From the NCBI GenBank assembly GCA_015062495.1, contig SUUN01000001.1, positions 425,157 to 489,156 of the forward strand: DNA of 64,000 nt, written 5' to 3'. Numbering within the stretch: position 1 is the stretch's first letter; the number at the start of each line of letters is the position of its first letter. Shown piece after piece: positions 42,763 to 50,239 of this stretch. This DNA is from Alphaproteobacteria bacterium. Its GTDB lineage: Bacteria; Pseudomonadota; Alphaproteobacteria; Rs-D84. A program made the translations under genes and the position numbers. The notes under the pieces were generated by a model. That model did not search any database. It worked only from the letters and a program-made list of their open reading frames with translations, and was not told where the DNA came from.

Positions 42763-42829
42763 AATCCCCCAATGTCCACCCACGCAAACATTCGTTTGCG
42801 CGGGGCTCGGATGGGGGATTTTTTTTGAG
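42763..42829 (+). terminator. composite terminator after pal
   Basis: ATCCCCC (42764-42770) pairs with GGGGGAT (42813-42819), followed by eight T. It encloses CGCAAACATTCGTTTGCG (42783-42800), a hairpin that recurs at 61391-61408. Confidence 0.75.
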
Positions 42830-43059
42830 ACATGAATACTTCGCTAAATAAAAGTTTAGCGGGGTATTTATTTTTTTAGAAATTAAGAACTTTTGTCATC
42901 CCCGCGTAGGCGGGGATAGGGGCTATAAATCGCGCACAGCGTGCGCAAAATAAGTATTTTCAAAATTTCCTAGACCCTATTCCTGCCTGCGCAGGAATGA
43001 CAATTTTTGTGAACAAAAATTGTAAAAATTATCCCACTAAACTTTTATTTAGCGAAGTA
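42829..43059. repeat. composite MITE-like repeat, second complete copy
   Basis: Left end TCGCTAAATAAAAGTTTA (42841-42858), right end CTAAACTTTTATTTAGCGA (about 43037-43055). Inside are the GTCATCCCCGCG/GCGGGGATAGGG and CCCTATTCCTGCCTGCGCAG halves seen in the 3783 copy, with diverged sequence between. The left end again abuts a terminator T-run and the right end abuts the promoter of RNA copy C. No transposase. Confidence 0.75.
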
Positions 43060-43060
43060 A

Positions 43061-43089
43061 TTGAATATGTAAAAAATATCAGCTATAAT
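43061..43089 (+). promoter_or_regulatory. promoter of structured RNA copy C
   Basis: TTGAAT (43061-43066), exactly 17 bp, TATAAT (43084-43089), start predicted near 43096. Confidence 0.7.
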
Positions 43090-43095
43090 ATAGGG

Positions 43096-43254
43096 GCATT
43101 GGGAAACCGGTGTGGGGTGTAAGAACCCGTTACAGATAGTCGGAAGACTTTAAATTTTCTCCAACAATTGGTTGGGGGGCTGTGATATATATAAATAAAC
43201 AGCACTATATCTGTATAGTTCTTAACCTCCAACCGCCTTTTGTGCGGTTTTTTA
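43096..43254 (+). ncRNA. structured attenuator-like RNA, copy C
   Basis: P1: CATTGG-GAAA-CCGGTG (43097-43112). P2: TAAGAAC (43120-43126) with GTTCTTA (43218-43224). P3: AGTC-GGAA-GACT (43138-43149), a GNRA loop. P4: CTCCAAC (43159-43165) with GTTGGGG (43171-43177). P5: GCTGT/ACAGC (43179-43203) around GATATATATAAATAA. The second strand CCTCCAACC (43226-43234) can pair with GGTTGGGGG (9 bp), which would open the terminator AACCGC/GCGGTT (43231-43249) with T-run. Same order and spacing as copies A and B, with compensating changes in P1-P3. Confidence 0.8.
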
Positions 43255-43284
43255 TTTAACAAAATAAAAAAAGGGAGGAATCAA

Positions 43285-43503
43285 ATGGCAACACTGTTGG
43301 TTGATGCGAAATATTTTGGTAATTATTTGCGCATGGCACGTAATTCAATGAATATCACGCGGTTTGAATGCGCAAAATTATTGGGTGTGTCACATTCAGA
43401 ATTGATTAAGATAGAAAATGGCAAAATTTTAATGCCCGATAAAATAATTCAAAAGGTTATGACGAACGGTATGGCGATGATTTTATGTAAACGACGAAAA
43501 TAA
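43285..43503 (+). CDS. small XRE-type helix-turn-helix protein
   Basis: This 72-residue protein starts at ATG 43285, with AAAGGGAGGAATCAA as ribosome site. YLRMARNSMNITRFECAKLL, GVSHSELIKIENGKILMPD and a short final helix form a complete Cro/C1-type HTH (G-V-S-x-x-x-I-x-x-I-E-N-G). It is likely a DNA-binding regulator, possibly of its own leader. It lies 30 bp downstream of the terminator of RNA copy C. Confidence 0.75.
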   Translation: MATLLVDAKYFGNYLRMARNSMNITRFECAKLLGVSHSELIKIENGKILMPDKIIQKVMTNGMAMILCKRRK

Positions 43504-43527
43504 AAATCCCGCAATTTGCGGGATTTT
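43504..43527. terminator. bidirectional terminator between HTH gene and rpmA
   Basis: AATCCCGCAATTTGCGGGATT forms an 8-bp stem flanked by A-run and T-run. Confidence 0.8.
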
Positions 43528-43528
43528 A

Positions 43529-43792
43529 TTATTTTGCTTCTTCGGGAACAACTGAAACCGTTCTGCGGTCGCCGTTACCACGTTTGAATTTCACAATACC
43601 TGCGATTTTCGCAAAGATTGTGTGGTCTTTGCCCATACCAACATTCAGGCCCGGGTGTACAGATGTACCACGCTGGCGAATGATGATATTACCTGGGATT
43701 ACGCGTGAACCACCAGATTTTTTTATACCCAGTCTGCGCCCTTCTGAGTCGCGTCCGTTCATTGATGCGGAACCCGCTTTCTTATGTGCCAT
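43529..43792 (-). CDS. rpmA: 50S ribosomal protein L27
   Basis: This 87-residue protein opens with [20 protein letters not shown] and LGIKKSGG, then [20 protein letters not shown], all L27 hallmarks. Its N-terminal tail reaches the peptidyl-transferase centre. It follows rplU by 12 bp; the two form the usual rplU-rpmA operon, though the obg gene often next to them is absent. Confidence 0.97.
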   Translation of the reverse strand: MAHKKAGSASMNGRDSEGRRLGIKKSGGSRVIPGNIIIRQRGTSVHPGLNVGMGKDHTIFAKIAGIVKFKRGNGDRRTVSVVPEEAK

Positions 43793-43804
43793 AGTTCTGC
43801 CCCC

Positions 43805-44104
43805 TTATGCCTTGATTTCTTTGATTTTCAAAACAGTAATGAACTGACGATGACCGGCGGTGCGGCGATAATTCTGGCGACGTTTTTTCTTGAACACCAA
43901 AATTTTGTCAGCACGTTTCTGTTCAATTACTTCTGCGATAACCTTGGCGCCATCAACAAATGGTGTGCCAACCTTATCACCGACCATTAAAACCTGGTCG
44001 AATTCGATTGTACCGGTCGCATTCAGTTTTTCAACCTTGACAATATCGCCGTTTGCAACGCGATACTGTTTGCCGCCGGTTTGAAAGATTGCATATTCGC
44101 TCAT
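43805..44104 (-). CDS. rplU: 50S ribosomal protein L21
   Basis: This 99-residue protein opens with [20 protein letters not shown] and VEKL, and has [20 protein letters not shown] near the end, diagnostic of L21, which binds 23S rRNA. First gene of rplU-rpmA. Its minus-strand promoter lies at 44169-44196. Confidence 0.97.
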   Translation of the reverse strand: MSEYAIFQTGGKQYRVANGDIVKVEKLNATGTIEFDQVLMVGDKVGTPFVDGAKVIAEVIEQKRADKILVFKKKRRQNYRRTAGHRQFITVLKIKEIKA

Positions 44105-44156
44105 TTTCTTTCTCTTGTGTTTTATTGTTTTTGGTTCATTTTGCCGTTTTGGCGAA

Positions 44157-44223
44157 AAGTTTATGCAAATTTTATGCTTTTTATATCAAAAGTCAAGCAT
44201 TTTGTCGAGAAGTTTATGCAAAA
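44157..44223 (-). promoter_or_regulatory. rplU promoter flanked by direct repeats
   Basis: On the minus strand TTGACT (44196-44191), 16 bp, TAAAAT (44174-44169). AAGTTTATGCAAA occurs on both sides (44157-44169 and 44210-44222) as a direct repeat of 13 bp, the spacing expected of a tandem operator. The rest of 44105-44234 holds nothing else. Confidence 0.5.
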
Positions 44224-44234
44224 CGCATATTTTT

Positions 44235-45167
44235 TTAGTCCTGTTTATCAAAAACCGCAAACAGTTCCCAATGCGCACTGCCCACAAACTGGTCAACGGG
44301 TATCAGTTCGGTCATTTTATAGCCGCCACGGGTCAGCGTTTTTGCGTCGCGCATAAATGTGGATGGATTGCACGAAACATAGATTATGCGCCCAACATTG
44401 CTTTTAATCAGTTCGCGACACTGCGCGTCAGCGCCGGCACGCGGCGGGTCCATAACAACCGCGTCATAATTCTTTAACATTCCAACCGTCAGGGGATGCG
44501 AAAACAAATCACGTTTTGTGCCTGTGCCAACAATGTCAAACCCGTCTGCATTTAGTGCAAATGTAAAATTCCCCAGTCCACAGAACAAATCCGCCACACG
44601 GCGCGCGCCAGACGCACGCGATACAACCAATTCACGCAACGCGTCTGCGCCCGCGACGCTGGGCTGCAAAAACGCGCCGGACGGATACGGAACAGTTACG
44701 CCAGAAAATGTCACAGTTGGTTGTTCGGTTTGTTTTATTACCTTGTCATTCCAGGTAATGCGAATGGCGGGTAATTTCATCGCCGCATCGCGAAATTCGG
44801 GCGTAAAGTACGGTACAGACGACGTGATTGCGACATCAACCCCATTGTCGCATTGCGTCACCAGGCACGCACCCGCCCCACCCCATGGCAACGCCGCCAA
44901 CATTGGCAAAATATTGTTTATTTCATCCACCACGTTCGGACAATGACGCACAGGTATTATATTTTTTGTGCCATGTTCATAAAATCCAAAATCGCCACCG
45001 GCGAATGCAAAGTCGGCCCTGCGTCGTGCGCCGGCATCAATCCAAATCGCATCGCCTACGTTTGGTACGCGGGCCAATTCGCGGGATTTTTGTTGCTTGT
45101 AATCAGTGGCTGTAAAATCGAATTTACAGCCACCGCATTTACTAAAAAATGGACATGTCTTGGCCAT
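44235..45167 (-). CDS. TrmA/RlmD-family RNA m5U methyltransferase
   Basis: This 310-residue SAM-dependent RNA methyltransferase has an N-terminal C-x5-C-x2-C set (TCPFFSKCGGC, Cys5, Cys11, Cys14) for an Fe-S cluster, SAM-site VADLFCGLGNFTFAL and catalytic IYVSCNPSTFMRD, where Cys is the nucleophile. PRAGAD is the following motif. It lacks the TRAM domain of RlmD, so it is short (about 310 versus 430), and the exact rRNA or tRNA uridine is not clear. It overlaps the following OMP gene stop by one base (TGATG). Confidence 0.85.
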   Translation of the reverse strand: MAKTCPFFSKCGGCKFDFTATDYKQQKSRELARVPNVGDAIWIDAGARRRADFAFAGGDFGFYEHGTKNIIPVRHCPNVVDEINNILPMLAALPWGGAGACLVTQCDNGVDVAITSSVPYFTPEFRDAAMKLPAIRITWNDKVIKQTEQPTVTFSGVTVPYPSGAFLQPSVAGADALRELVVSRASGARRVADLFCGLGNFTFALNADGFDIVGTGTKRDLFSHPLTVGMLKNYDAVVMDPPRAGADAQCRELIKSNVGRIIYVSCNPSTFMRDAKTLTRGGYKMTELIPVDQFVGSAHWELFAVFDKQD

Positions 45168-45820
45168 CAGAAACTGATGCGCGCCCCAACGCGGAACTGG
45201 TGCGATGACGGATTTAATTTTTCAATCACGTCCGTACCCGGCGCAAACATATAGAAATATCTGTACCCAAAATCCAGCGCAAATATCGAACTGAATTCTA
45301 CACTAATCCCCGCCAGCGCAGCGGCAACCGGAGAAATCTTTTTATCCAGTCGCACCCCATCATCCGCCGAATTCCATGACAGACCAGCCCCCGCACCGAC
45401 ATACGGGACAATCATTTGCGAACGGAATATGCGATAGATATTATCGATACGCGCATCAAAAATCGCGTTTACAAGGAACGTGTCGCCCGTCAGGGACAAA
45501 TCATTATATTCGGCATTTGTCCGCAGATAGTTTAATTCCATGCGAAACGTATCATATACGCGCAGACCGGCAAAGCCTTCGAAACTGTGGGTGTTTTTGC
45601 CGCGGATTTCAATGTTGTTGTCGTCGGTATAATCCTGCCACATGGCGAAATTATACATGCCACCAACATAGAAACGACGTGTGCGGGCGTATGCTTCGTT
45701 ATCCAGGCCAGATGGCGTTTGCGCAACTGGCGTTTTGATTTGCTCAACACGATATGGAATTGCCGCGTTTGCCATCATTGGCAATGCACACAAAAATGGT
45801 AAGATAAACTTTGCTTTCAT
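45167..45820 (-). CDS. P44/Msp2-like outer-membrane barrel protein (copy 1)
   Basis: This 217-residue protein has a signal peptide (KFILPFLCALPMMANA) and an eight-stranded-barrel profile. YVGGMYNFAMWQDYTDDNNI is the typical first strand pair of the surface-antigen family, and the end FRVGARISF carries the C-terminal Phe. It belongs to the opacity/P44 group of small barrels common in alphaproteobacteria. Next to a paralogue on the same strand, 18 bp apart. Confidence 0.75.
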   Translation of the reverse strand: MKAKFILPFLCALPMMANAAIPYRVEQIKTPVAQTPSGLDNEAYARTRRFYVGGMYNFAMWQDYTDDNNIEIRGKNTHSFEGFAGLRVYDTFRMELNYLRTNAEYNDLSLTGDTFLVNAIFDARIDNIYRIFRSQMIVPYVGAGAGLSWNSADDGVRLDKKISPVAAALAGISVEFSSIFALDFGYRYFYMFAPGTDVIEKLNPSSHQFRVGARISF

Positions 45821-45838
45821 TTTTAGACCCTGTCCCTG

Positions 45839-46603
45839 TTAAAAGTTCACACGAATTGACGCCATGATATTACTGATATTGTCCACGCCACCGGCACGCA
45901 CGTCCCAACCAAATCCGTTACCAATCATCATCTGGTACTGGTACGCAATATCAATCCCAATCAGATCTGTGAACATAATATTGAATCCCAGTGTGGCACG
46001 CGGTGCGGCGATAACAAATCCGTCTGCGCCACCCATGCCTTCGAAATCATAGACACCCAACCCTGCGCCAATGCCCATAAATGGTACGAATGTACGACGG
46101 CGCGTTATGTCGCCCGTCTGGATATAGCGGCGCGCAAAATCAAAGTACAACATTCCGCCCACGGTCTGGTACGTTGCACGGCGTGCGTCCAGGTCAGAAA
46201 ATTTAAGCGTTGAAGCCATAAAATCAATTTCAGTACGAACATACGACGATAAATTCCATCCCAGTCCAATCTGGGTTGTATAACTGCCCGAACTCTCAAA
46301 TTCGGCGCCACCAAATGTGGCCTTGTCCGTCGCAAACCCCAGGTTCAGACCACCACCCATACGCACATACATTGATGTAGGGATATACATCTGAATATCA
46401 TCGGGTGCAACGACGCCAGCGATTTCGTAAACTTCGCGTCCCAATTCACCAGGGGCGTCTATTGGCGTTTCATCAATGGTTGCACGCGCACCAATCATAT
46501 CGACCCCACGCAGAATTTCACTGCGAAATTTATCAGCATCGTATGTGGTGGCATTTGCACCAAATGTTGCCATTAAAATTGCCAGAACGGATATTTTTTT
46601 CAT
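45839..46603 (-). CDS. P44/Msp2-like outer-membrane barrel protein (copy 2)
   Basis: This 254-residue protein has a signal peptide (KISVLAILMATFGANA) and barrel strands (YVRMGGGLNLGFATDKATFG, RTFVPFMGIGAGLGVYDFEG, LIGIDIAYQYQMMIG) ending NIMASIRVNF, a C-terminal Phe. It is a divergent paralogue of the 45167 protein and forms an operon with it and the downstream methyltransferase. Function in surface display is inferred. Confidence 0.75.
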   Translation of the reverse strand: MKKISVLAILMATFGANATTYDADKFRSEILRGVDMIGARATIDETPIDAPGELGREVYEIAGVVAPDDIQMYIPTSMYVRMGGGLNLGFATDKATFGGAEFESSGSYTTQIGLGWNLSSYVRTEIDFMASTLKFSDLDARRATYQTVGGMLYFDFARRYIQTGDITRRRTFVPFMGIGAGLGVYDFEGMGGADGFVIAAPRATLGFNIMFTDLIGIDIAYQYQMMIGNGFGWDVRAGGVDNISNIMASIRVNF

Positions 46604-46657
46604 CTGTTTATACCTGTTATTATATATATCAAATAAAATTTTATCATAAATTGCAAC

Positions 46658-46686
46658 TTGATTCCAGTCTGATTTATTCGTACGAT
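46658..46686 (+). promoter_or_regulatory. lpxI promoter, leaderless
   Basis: TTGATT (46658-46663), 17 bp, TACGAT (46681-46686), then 6 nt to ATG 46693. The mRNA should start at the AUG. Confidence 0.55.
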
Positions 46687-46692
46687 ATGGTC

Positions 46693-47520
46693 ATGCGTAA
46701 AAAAAATACAGATAAAAAAATAGCATTGGTGGCGGGGGCGTTGGACCTGCCGTTCTTTACGCGGGATGCGTTGCGACGCGCGGGTTGGGACGTGTTTGTG
46801 ATTGGCCTGCGTGGATTTGTTGATATGCGATTAAATCCCGACATGGTAATTCGTCTGGGCGGTGGCGGGCGCGCAATACGCGAATGCCGGCGACGTGGGA
46901 TTCGACGTGTTACATTCGTTGGCGCGTTGGGACATCCAAACTTTTCAGATGTACGACCCGATTTGTGGTCACTGATGACATTGATTAAATTATTAAAACA
47001 TCAACGGGGGTATGATTCTATGGCGGTTGCATTTAACAAGGTTTTAGAGGGCCAAGGGTTTGAAATTGTCGCGGCCCAGGATTTAGCACCTGAATTGACA
47101 TTTGAAACAGCAGGGGTTCAGACCAAGACTAAACCCAGCGCAACAGATAAAAAAAATATAGATCGCGCGATTGAGGTTTCACACACCATCGGCCGCGCGG
47201 ACATTGGCGCATCCGTCGTTGTCGACAAACAGGTTATCGCAGTCGAAGCAGCCGAAGGTACGGCACGCATGCTGGCACGCGTGGTTGAAATGCGAAAATC
47301 AAAACGCAGGTCCAGTGGCGTTTTTGCAAAAATGACAAAACCTGGCCAGGATTTACGTATCGATATCCCGGCAATTGGGGTTGATACAGTCAACGCGGTT
47401 GCAGCGGCACATTTGCGCGGAATCGTTGTGAATACCAAGACATGCTTTGTTGTGAACAAACCGGCCGTAATTTCGCGGGCAAACGAACTGGGGATATTTA
47501 TATTGGCATTGGATGAATAA
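46693..47520 (+). CDS. lpxI: UDP-2,3-diacylglucosamine pyrophosphatase LpxI
   Basis: This 275-residue enzyme converts UDP-2,3-diacylglucosamine to lipid X in lipid A synthesis, replacing LpxH in alphaproteobacteria. Landmarks are KIALVAGALDLPFFTRDALR, RLGGGGRAIRECRRRGIRRV with TFVGALGHP, and the C-terminal ADIGASVVVDKQVIAVEAAE with GTARML, plus KPGQDLRIDIPAIGVDTVNA. ATG 46693 is preferred over 46687 because of the promoter; there is no ribosome site. Other lipid A genes are not adjacent. Confidence 0.92.
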   Translation: MRKKNTDKKIALVAGALDLPFFTRDALRRAGWDVFVIGLRGFVDMRLNPDMVIRLGGGGRAIRECRRRGIRRVTFVGALGHPNFSDVRPDLWSLMTLIKLLKHQRGYDSMAVAFNKVLEGQGFEIVAAQDLAPELTFETAGVQTKTKPSATDKKNIDRAIEVSHTIGRADIGASVVVDKQVIAVEAAEGTARMLARVVEMRKSKRRSSGVFAKMTKPGQDLRIDIPAIGVDTVNAVAAAHLRGIVVNTKTCFVVNKPAVISRANELGIFILALDE

Positions 47521-47524
47521 AACA

Positions 47525-47546
47525 GCGCCCGAATGGGCGTTTTTTT
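47525..47546 (+). terminator. intrinsic terminator after lpxI
   Basis: GCGCCCGAATGGGCG is followed by TTTTTTT. Confidence 0.75.
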
Positions 47547-47551
47547 ATTTG

Positions 47552-47581
47552 TTGACCCAGATATTTATTTTTTACTAACAT
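47552..47581 (+). promoter_or_regulatory. dacA-like promoter, leaderless
   Basis: TTGACC (47552-47557), 18 bp, TAACAT (47576-47581), then 7 nt to ATG 47589 without a ribosome site. Confidence 0.5.
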
Positions 47582-47588
47582 AATTTGT

Positions 47589-48767
47589 ATGAGAAGAATG
47601 TTAATTCCTTTACTTTCACTGGTGTTATGCGCGTCCGCGTTTGGCGCGCAATATCGCGCGGCACTGGTTGCAGATATGGACACGGGACGCGTTTTATACC
47701 AAGAAAACGCAAACGAATTAAACTATCCGGCCAGTTTAACAAAAATTATGACACTGTATCTGACGTTTGATGCGTTGGAACATGGGCGATTGTCGTTGGA
47801 TGATTATTTGATTGTGTCACAATCGGCGGCAAATGCAGAACCGGTAAAGTTGGGGCTGGCGGCGGGCTCAAAAATCCGCGTAGAAGACGCGATTAAGGCG
47901 GTTGCTGTATATAGCGCAAATGATGTCGCGCGTGTGTTGGCAGAAAACCTGAAGGGCGGCCAGGAAGAATCATTTGCAGATTTAATGACGCGCGTCGCAC
48001 GCGAAATTGGACTGAATAATACAAATTTTGAAAATTCATCTGGACTGCCAAATGATGACCATATGTCAACGGCACGCGATATTGCATTGCTGTCAATGGC
48101 GGTGTATAAACACTTTCCACAGTATTGGCATTTCTTTGGAATAAAATCTTGGACATATAACGGAAAAACATACACCAACGGGAATCGACTGTTGACATCA
48201 TTCAATGGCTGCGATGGAATGAAAACAGGATACACAAAAAAGTCTAAGTATTCGTTGGTTGCGACTGCACATCGTGGAAATACGCATTTAATGTCGGTGG
48301 TGTTGGGGGCAGAAAACAAAGATGTGCGCGCAAATGTCGCGGCACAGATGTTAAATCGTGGTTTTTCAATGTTGAACAGTGGTGCGCAACCAGTTGTAAA
48401 AAACACATATGTGCCACCAGTACAACAGACGGCGGTACAACAACCAACACCAACAACACAACACGCGACAACATTCGCCACGGCGTACAATACCGCAACC
48501 AGTCAGGCAATGCCTAAATATACAGGTGCAGCAATCACACCAAACAAAACAGGTGGCACAGGCGTTCAATTTGGCGCATTTTCCACGGAATCGGCCGCAC
48601 AAACCCAGGTTGCAAATGTAAAAAGCAAATTGGGCGTTAGTGCAGTTGTTGAACCAACGGGGACGGGGCTGTATCGTGTGCGTGTATATGGACTGACCGA
48701 TACGACGGCGGGTGAATTAAAAACAAAAGCGACCATGAACGGGATTGACAGTTATGTTTTTCATTAG
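47589..48767 (+). CDS. D-alanyl-D-alanine carboxypeptidase with C-terminal SPOR domain
   Basis: This 392-residue penicillin-binding protein of the DacA/DacD group has a signal peptide (LIPLLSLVLCASAFGA) and motifs SLTK (Ser49-Lys52), SAN near 104, KTGYTKKSK near 211. It removes the terminal D-Ala of peptidoglycan stems in the periplasm. A Thr/Gln/Pro-rich linker at about 272-315 leads to a SPOR domain (VQFGAFSTESAAQTQVANV, YRVRVYGLTD) that targets septal peptidoglycan. The SPOR domain suggests a division role. VirB9 at the left edge carries a similar domain. Confidence 0.9.
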   Translation: MRRMLIPLLSLVLCASAFGAQYRAALVADMDTGRVLYQENANELNYPASLTKIMTLYLTFDALEHGRLSLDDYLIVSQSAANAEPVKLGLAAGSKIRVEDAIKAVAVYSANDVARVLAENLKGGQEESFADLMTRVAREIGLNNTNFENSSGLPNDDHMSTARDIALLSMAVYKHFPQYWHFFGIKSWTYNGKTYTNGNRLLTSFNGCDGMKTGYTKKSKYSLVATAHRGNTHLMSVVLGAENKDVRANVAAQMLNRGFSMLNSGAQPVVKNTYVPPVQQTAVQQPTPTTQHATTFATAYNTATSQAMPKYTGAAITPNKTGGTGVQFGAFSTESAAQTQVANVKSKLGVSAVVEPTGTGLYRVRVYGLTDTTAGELKTKATMNGIDSYVFH

Positions 48768-48782
48768 TATTTTATATACGCT

Positions 48783-49382
48783 ATGAATCCAAAAATTGAA
48801 AAATTGATTAAGTTATTTGCAAAATTGCCACGCGTTGGTTCACGTGGCGGACAACGCATTGCACTGTGTTTATTACAGGATAAAACCGGGCGGGCCGATG
48901 CGTTGGCGGCCGCAATTTTGGACGCCACACAAAATATTGCACCATGCCCAAGATGTGGCGTTTTGACAGACCGCGGGGGAACGGCCTGTGAATTTTGTCG
49001 CGACGCGGGGCGCGCGAATGGGCAACTGTGCATTGTGCGCGATTTGGCGGATGTTTGGACATTGGAAAAATCGTCTGTATTTCATGGCAGATATCATATT
49101 ATCGGGGGACTGTTGTCGGGGGCGTCTGGCATATTGCCCCAGGATTTAAATATTGCAACATTGCCGGCCCGTATATCGGATGAAAAAATAACAGAAATTA
49201 TTTTCGCACTGCCCAACACGGTCGAAGGCAAAACAACACAACATTACATTATGTCGTCGATTGGTGACGCAACAGGGGTGGCGTTTTCAGAACTGGCATC
49301 TGGTGTGCCGTTGGGCGGGGATTTAGATTATTTAGACGACGGAACATTAACGTTGGCGTTTGGGGGGCGTAAATCACTGTGA
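48783..49382 (+). CDS. recR: recombination protein RecR
   Basis: This 199-residue zinc/Toprim protein acts with RecO and RecF to load RecA. MNPKIEKLIKLFAKLPRVGS is the helix-hairpin-helix start, APCPRCGVLTDRGGTACEFC the four-Cys zinc finger, LCIVRDLADVWTLEKSSVFH and GRYHIIGGLLSG the Toprim domain, ASGVPLGGDLDYLDDGTL the C-terminal Walker B-like region. ATG 48783 has a TATATA 4 nt upstream rather than a ribosome site. It overlaps rsmA by 4 bp. Confidence 0.95.
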   Translation: MNPKIEKLIKLFAKLPRVGSRGGQRIALCLLQDKTGRADALAAAILDATQNIAPCPRCGVLTDRGGTACEFCRDAGRANGQLCIVRDLADVWTLEKSSVFHGRYHIIGGLLSGASGILPQDLNIATLPARISDEKITEIIFALPNTVEGKTTQHYIMSSIGDATGVAFSELASGVPLGGDLDYLDDGTLTLAFGGRKSL

Positions 49383-50203
49383 CAAACGCGATTGAAAATT
49401 TACCACCAGTATCAGAAATGATGCGCGAATGTGGTTTAGAACCCAAGAAGCAATTTGGGCAAAACTTTTTATTCGATTTGAATTTAACGGGACGCATTGC
49501 GCGCAGCGTACCAGATATCGCAACCACACCCGTGGTCGAAGTTGGGCCGGGACCGGCAGGATTGACACGTGCGATTTTATTGGCGGGCGCGAAACGTGTG
49601 ATTGCAATTGAAAAAGACAAGACAACCGCGCCTATTTTATCCCAGATTATTGATGCATCGGTGGGTCGATTAAGTGTTATTTATGAGGATGCGTTGCGGG
49701 TTGATTTTTCAAAACTGGGGCTGGATGAATATGCGGTGTGTGCGAATCTGCCGTATAATGTGGGGACAGAGTTACTGATTGGATGGTTAAAGAAAATTGC
49801 GGGCGGTGAAAAAATAAAATCATTAACACTGATGTTCCAGCGCGAGGTGGCGCAGCGTATCACAGCACACCCAGGCGACGAACATTATGGACGACTGGCG
49901 GTGTTAACATCGCTGATTGCGGACGCGCGCATTTTATTTGATGTGCCAAATACTGCATTCGTGCCACGCCCCAAGGTTCAATCCGCCGTTGTACAGATTA
50001 TTCCAAACCCGGAAAAAATTGCCCGGTTAACAGACCTGGCAAAAATCGAACAGGTAACCGCAAAACTGTTTGGCCAGCGACGCAAAATGATTCGCGCAAT
50101 TATGCCAAATGTTAATTGGACACAATTCGGATTGACCGGCACAGAACGCGCGGAAAATTTATCACCGGAAATGTTTGCATTGCTAGCAAATAATTTGTTA
50201 TAG
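49379..50203 (+). CDS. rsmA: 16S rRNA dimethyladenosine methyltransferase (KsgA)
   Basis: This 274-residue SAM enzyme dimethylates two adenosines near the 3' end of 16S rRNA. FGQNFLFDLNLTGRIA, VVEVGPGPAGLTRAILLAGA, AVCANLPYNVGTELLIGW and LMFQREVAQRITAHPGDEHY match motifs I, II, IV (NLPY) and the downstream region. Start is GTG 49379, overlapping the recR stop (GTGA), which indicates translational coupling. Confidence 0.95.
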   Translation: MTNAIENLPPVSEMMRECGLEPKKQFGQNFLFDLNLTGRIARSVPDIATTPVVEVGPGPAGLTRAILLAGAKRVIAIEKDKTTAPILSQIIDASVGRLSVIYEDALRVDFSKLGLDEYAVCANLPYNVGTELLIGWLKKIAGGEKIKSLTLMFQREVAQRITAHPGDEHYGRLAVLTSLIADARILFDVPNTAFVPRPKVQSAVVQIIPNPEKIARLTDLAKIEQVTAKLFGQRRKMIRAIMPNVNWTQFGLTGTERAENLSPEMFALLANNLL

Positions 50204-50239
50204 TTTTTATATCAGGACATAGTGAGGGGGGGGAGTTAT

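Noticed and set aside
44457..45115. Long plus-strand frames opposite the RNA methyltransferase
   Set aside because: They are codon-bias shadows of the minus-strand gene, with no ribosome site and no family resemblance.
46405..46692. Extended N-terminus of LpxI
   Set aside because: It lies antisense to the barrel gene at 45839-46603, and the promoter at 46658-46686 would be inside it.
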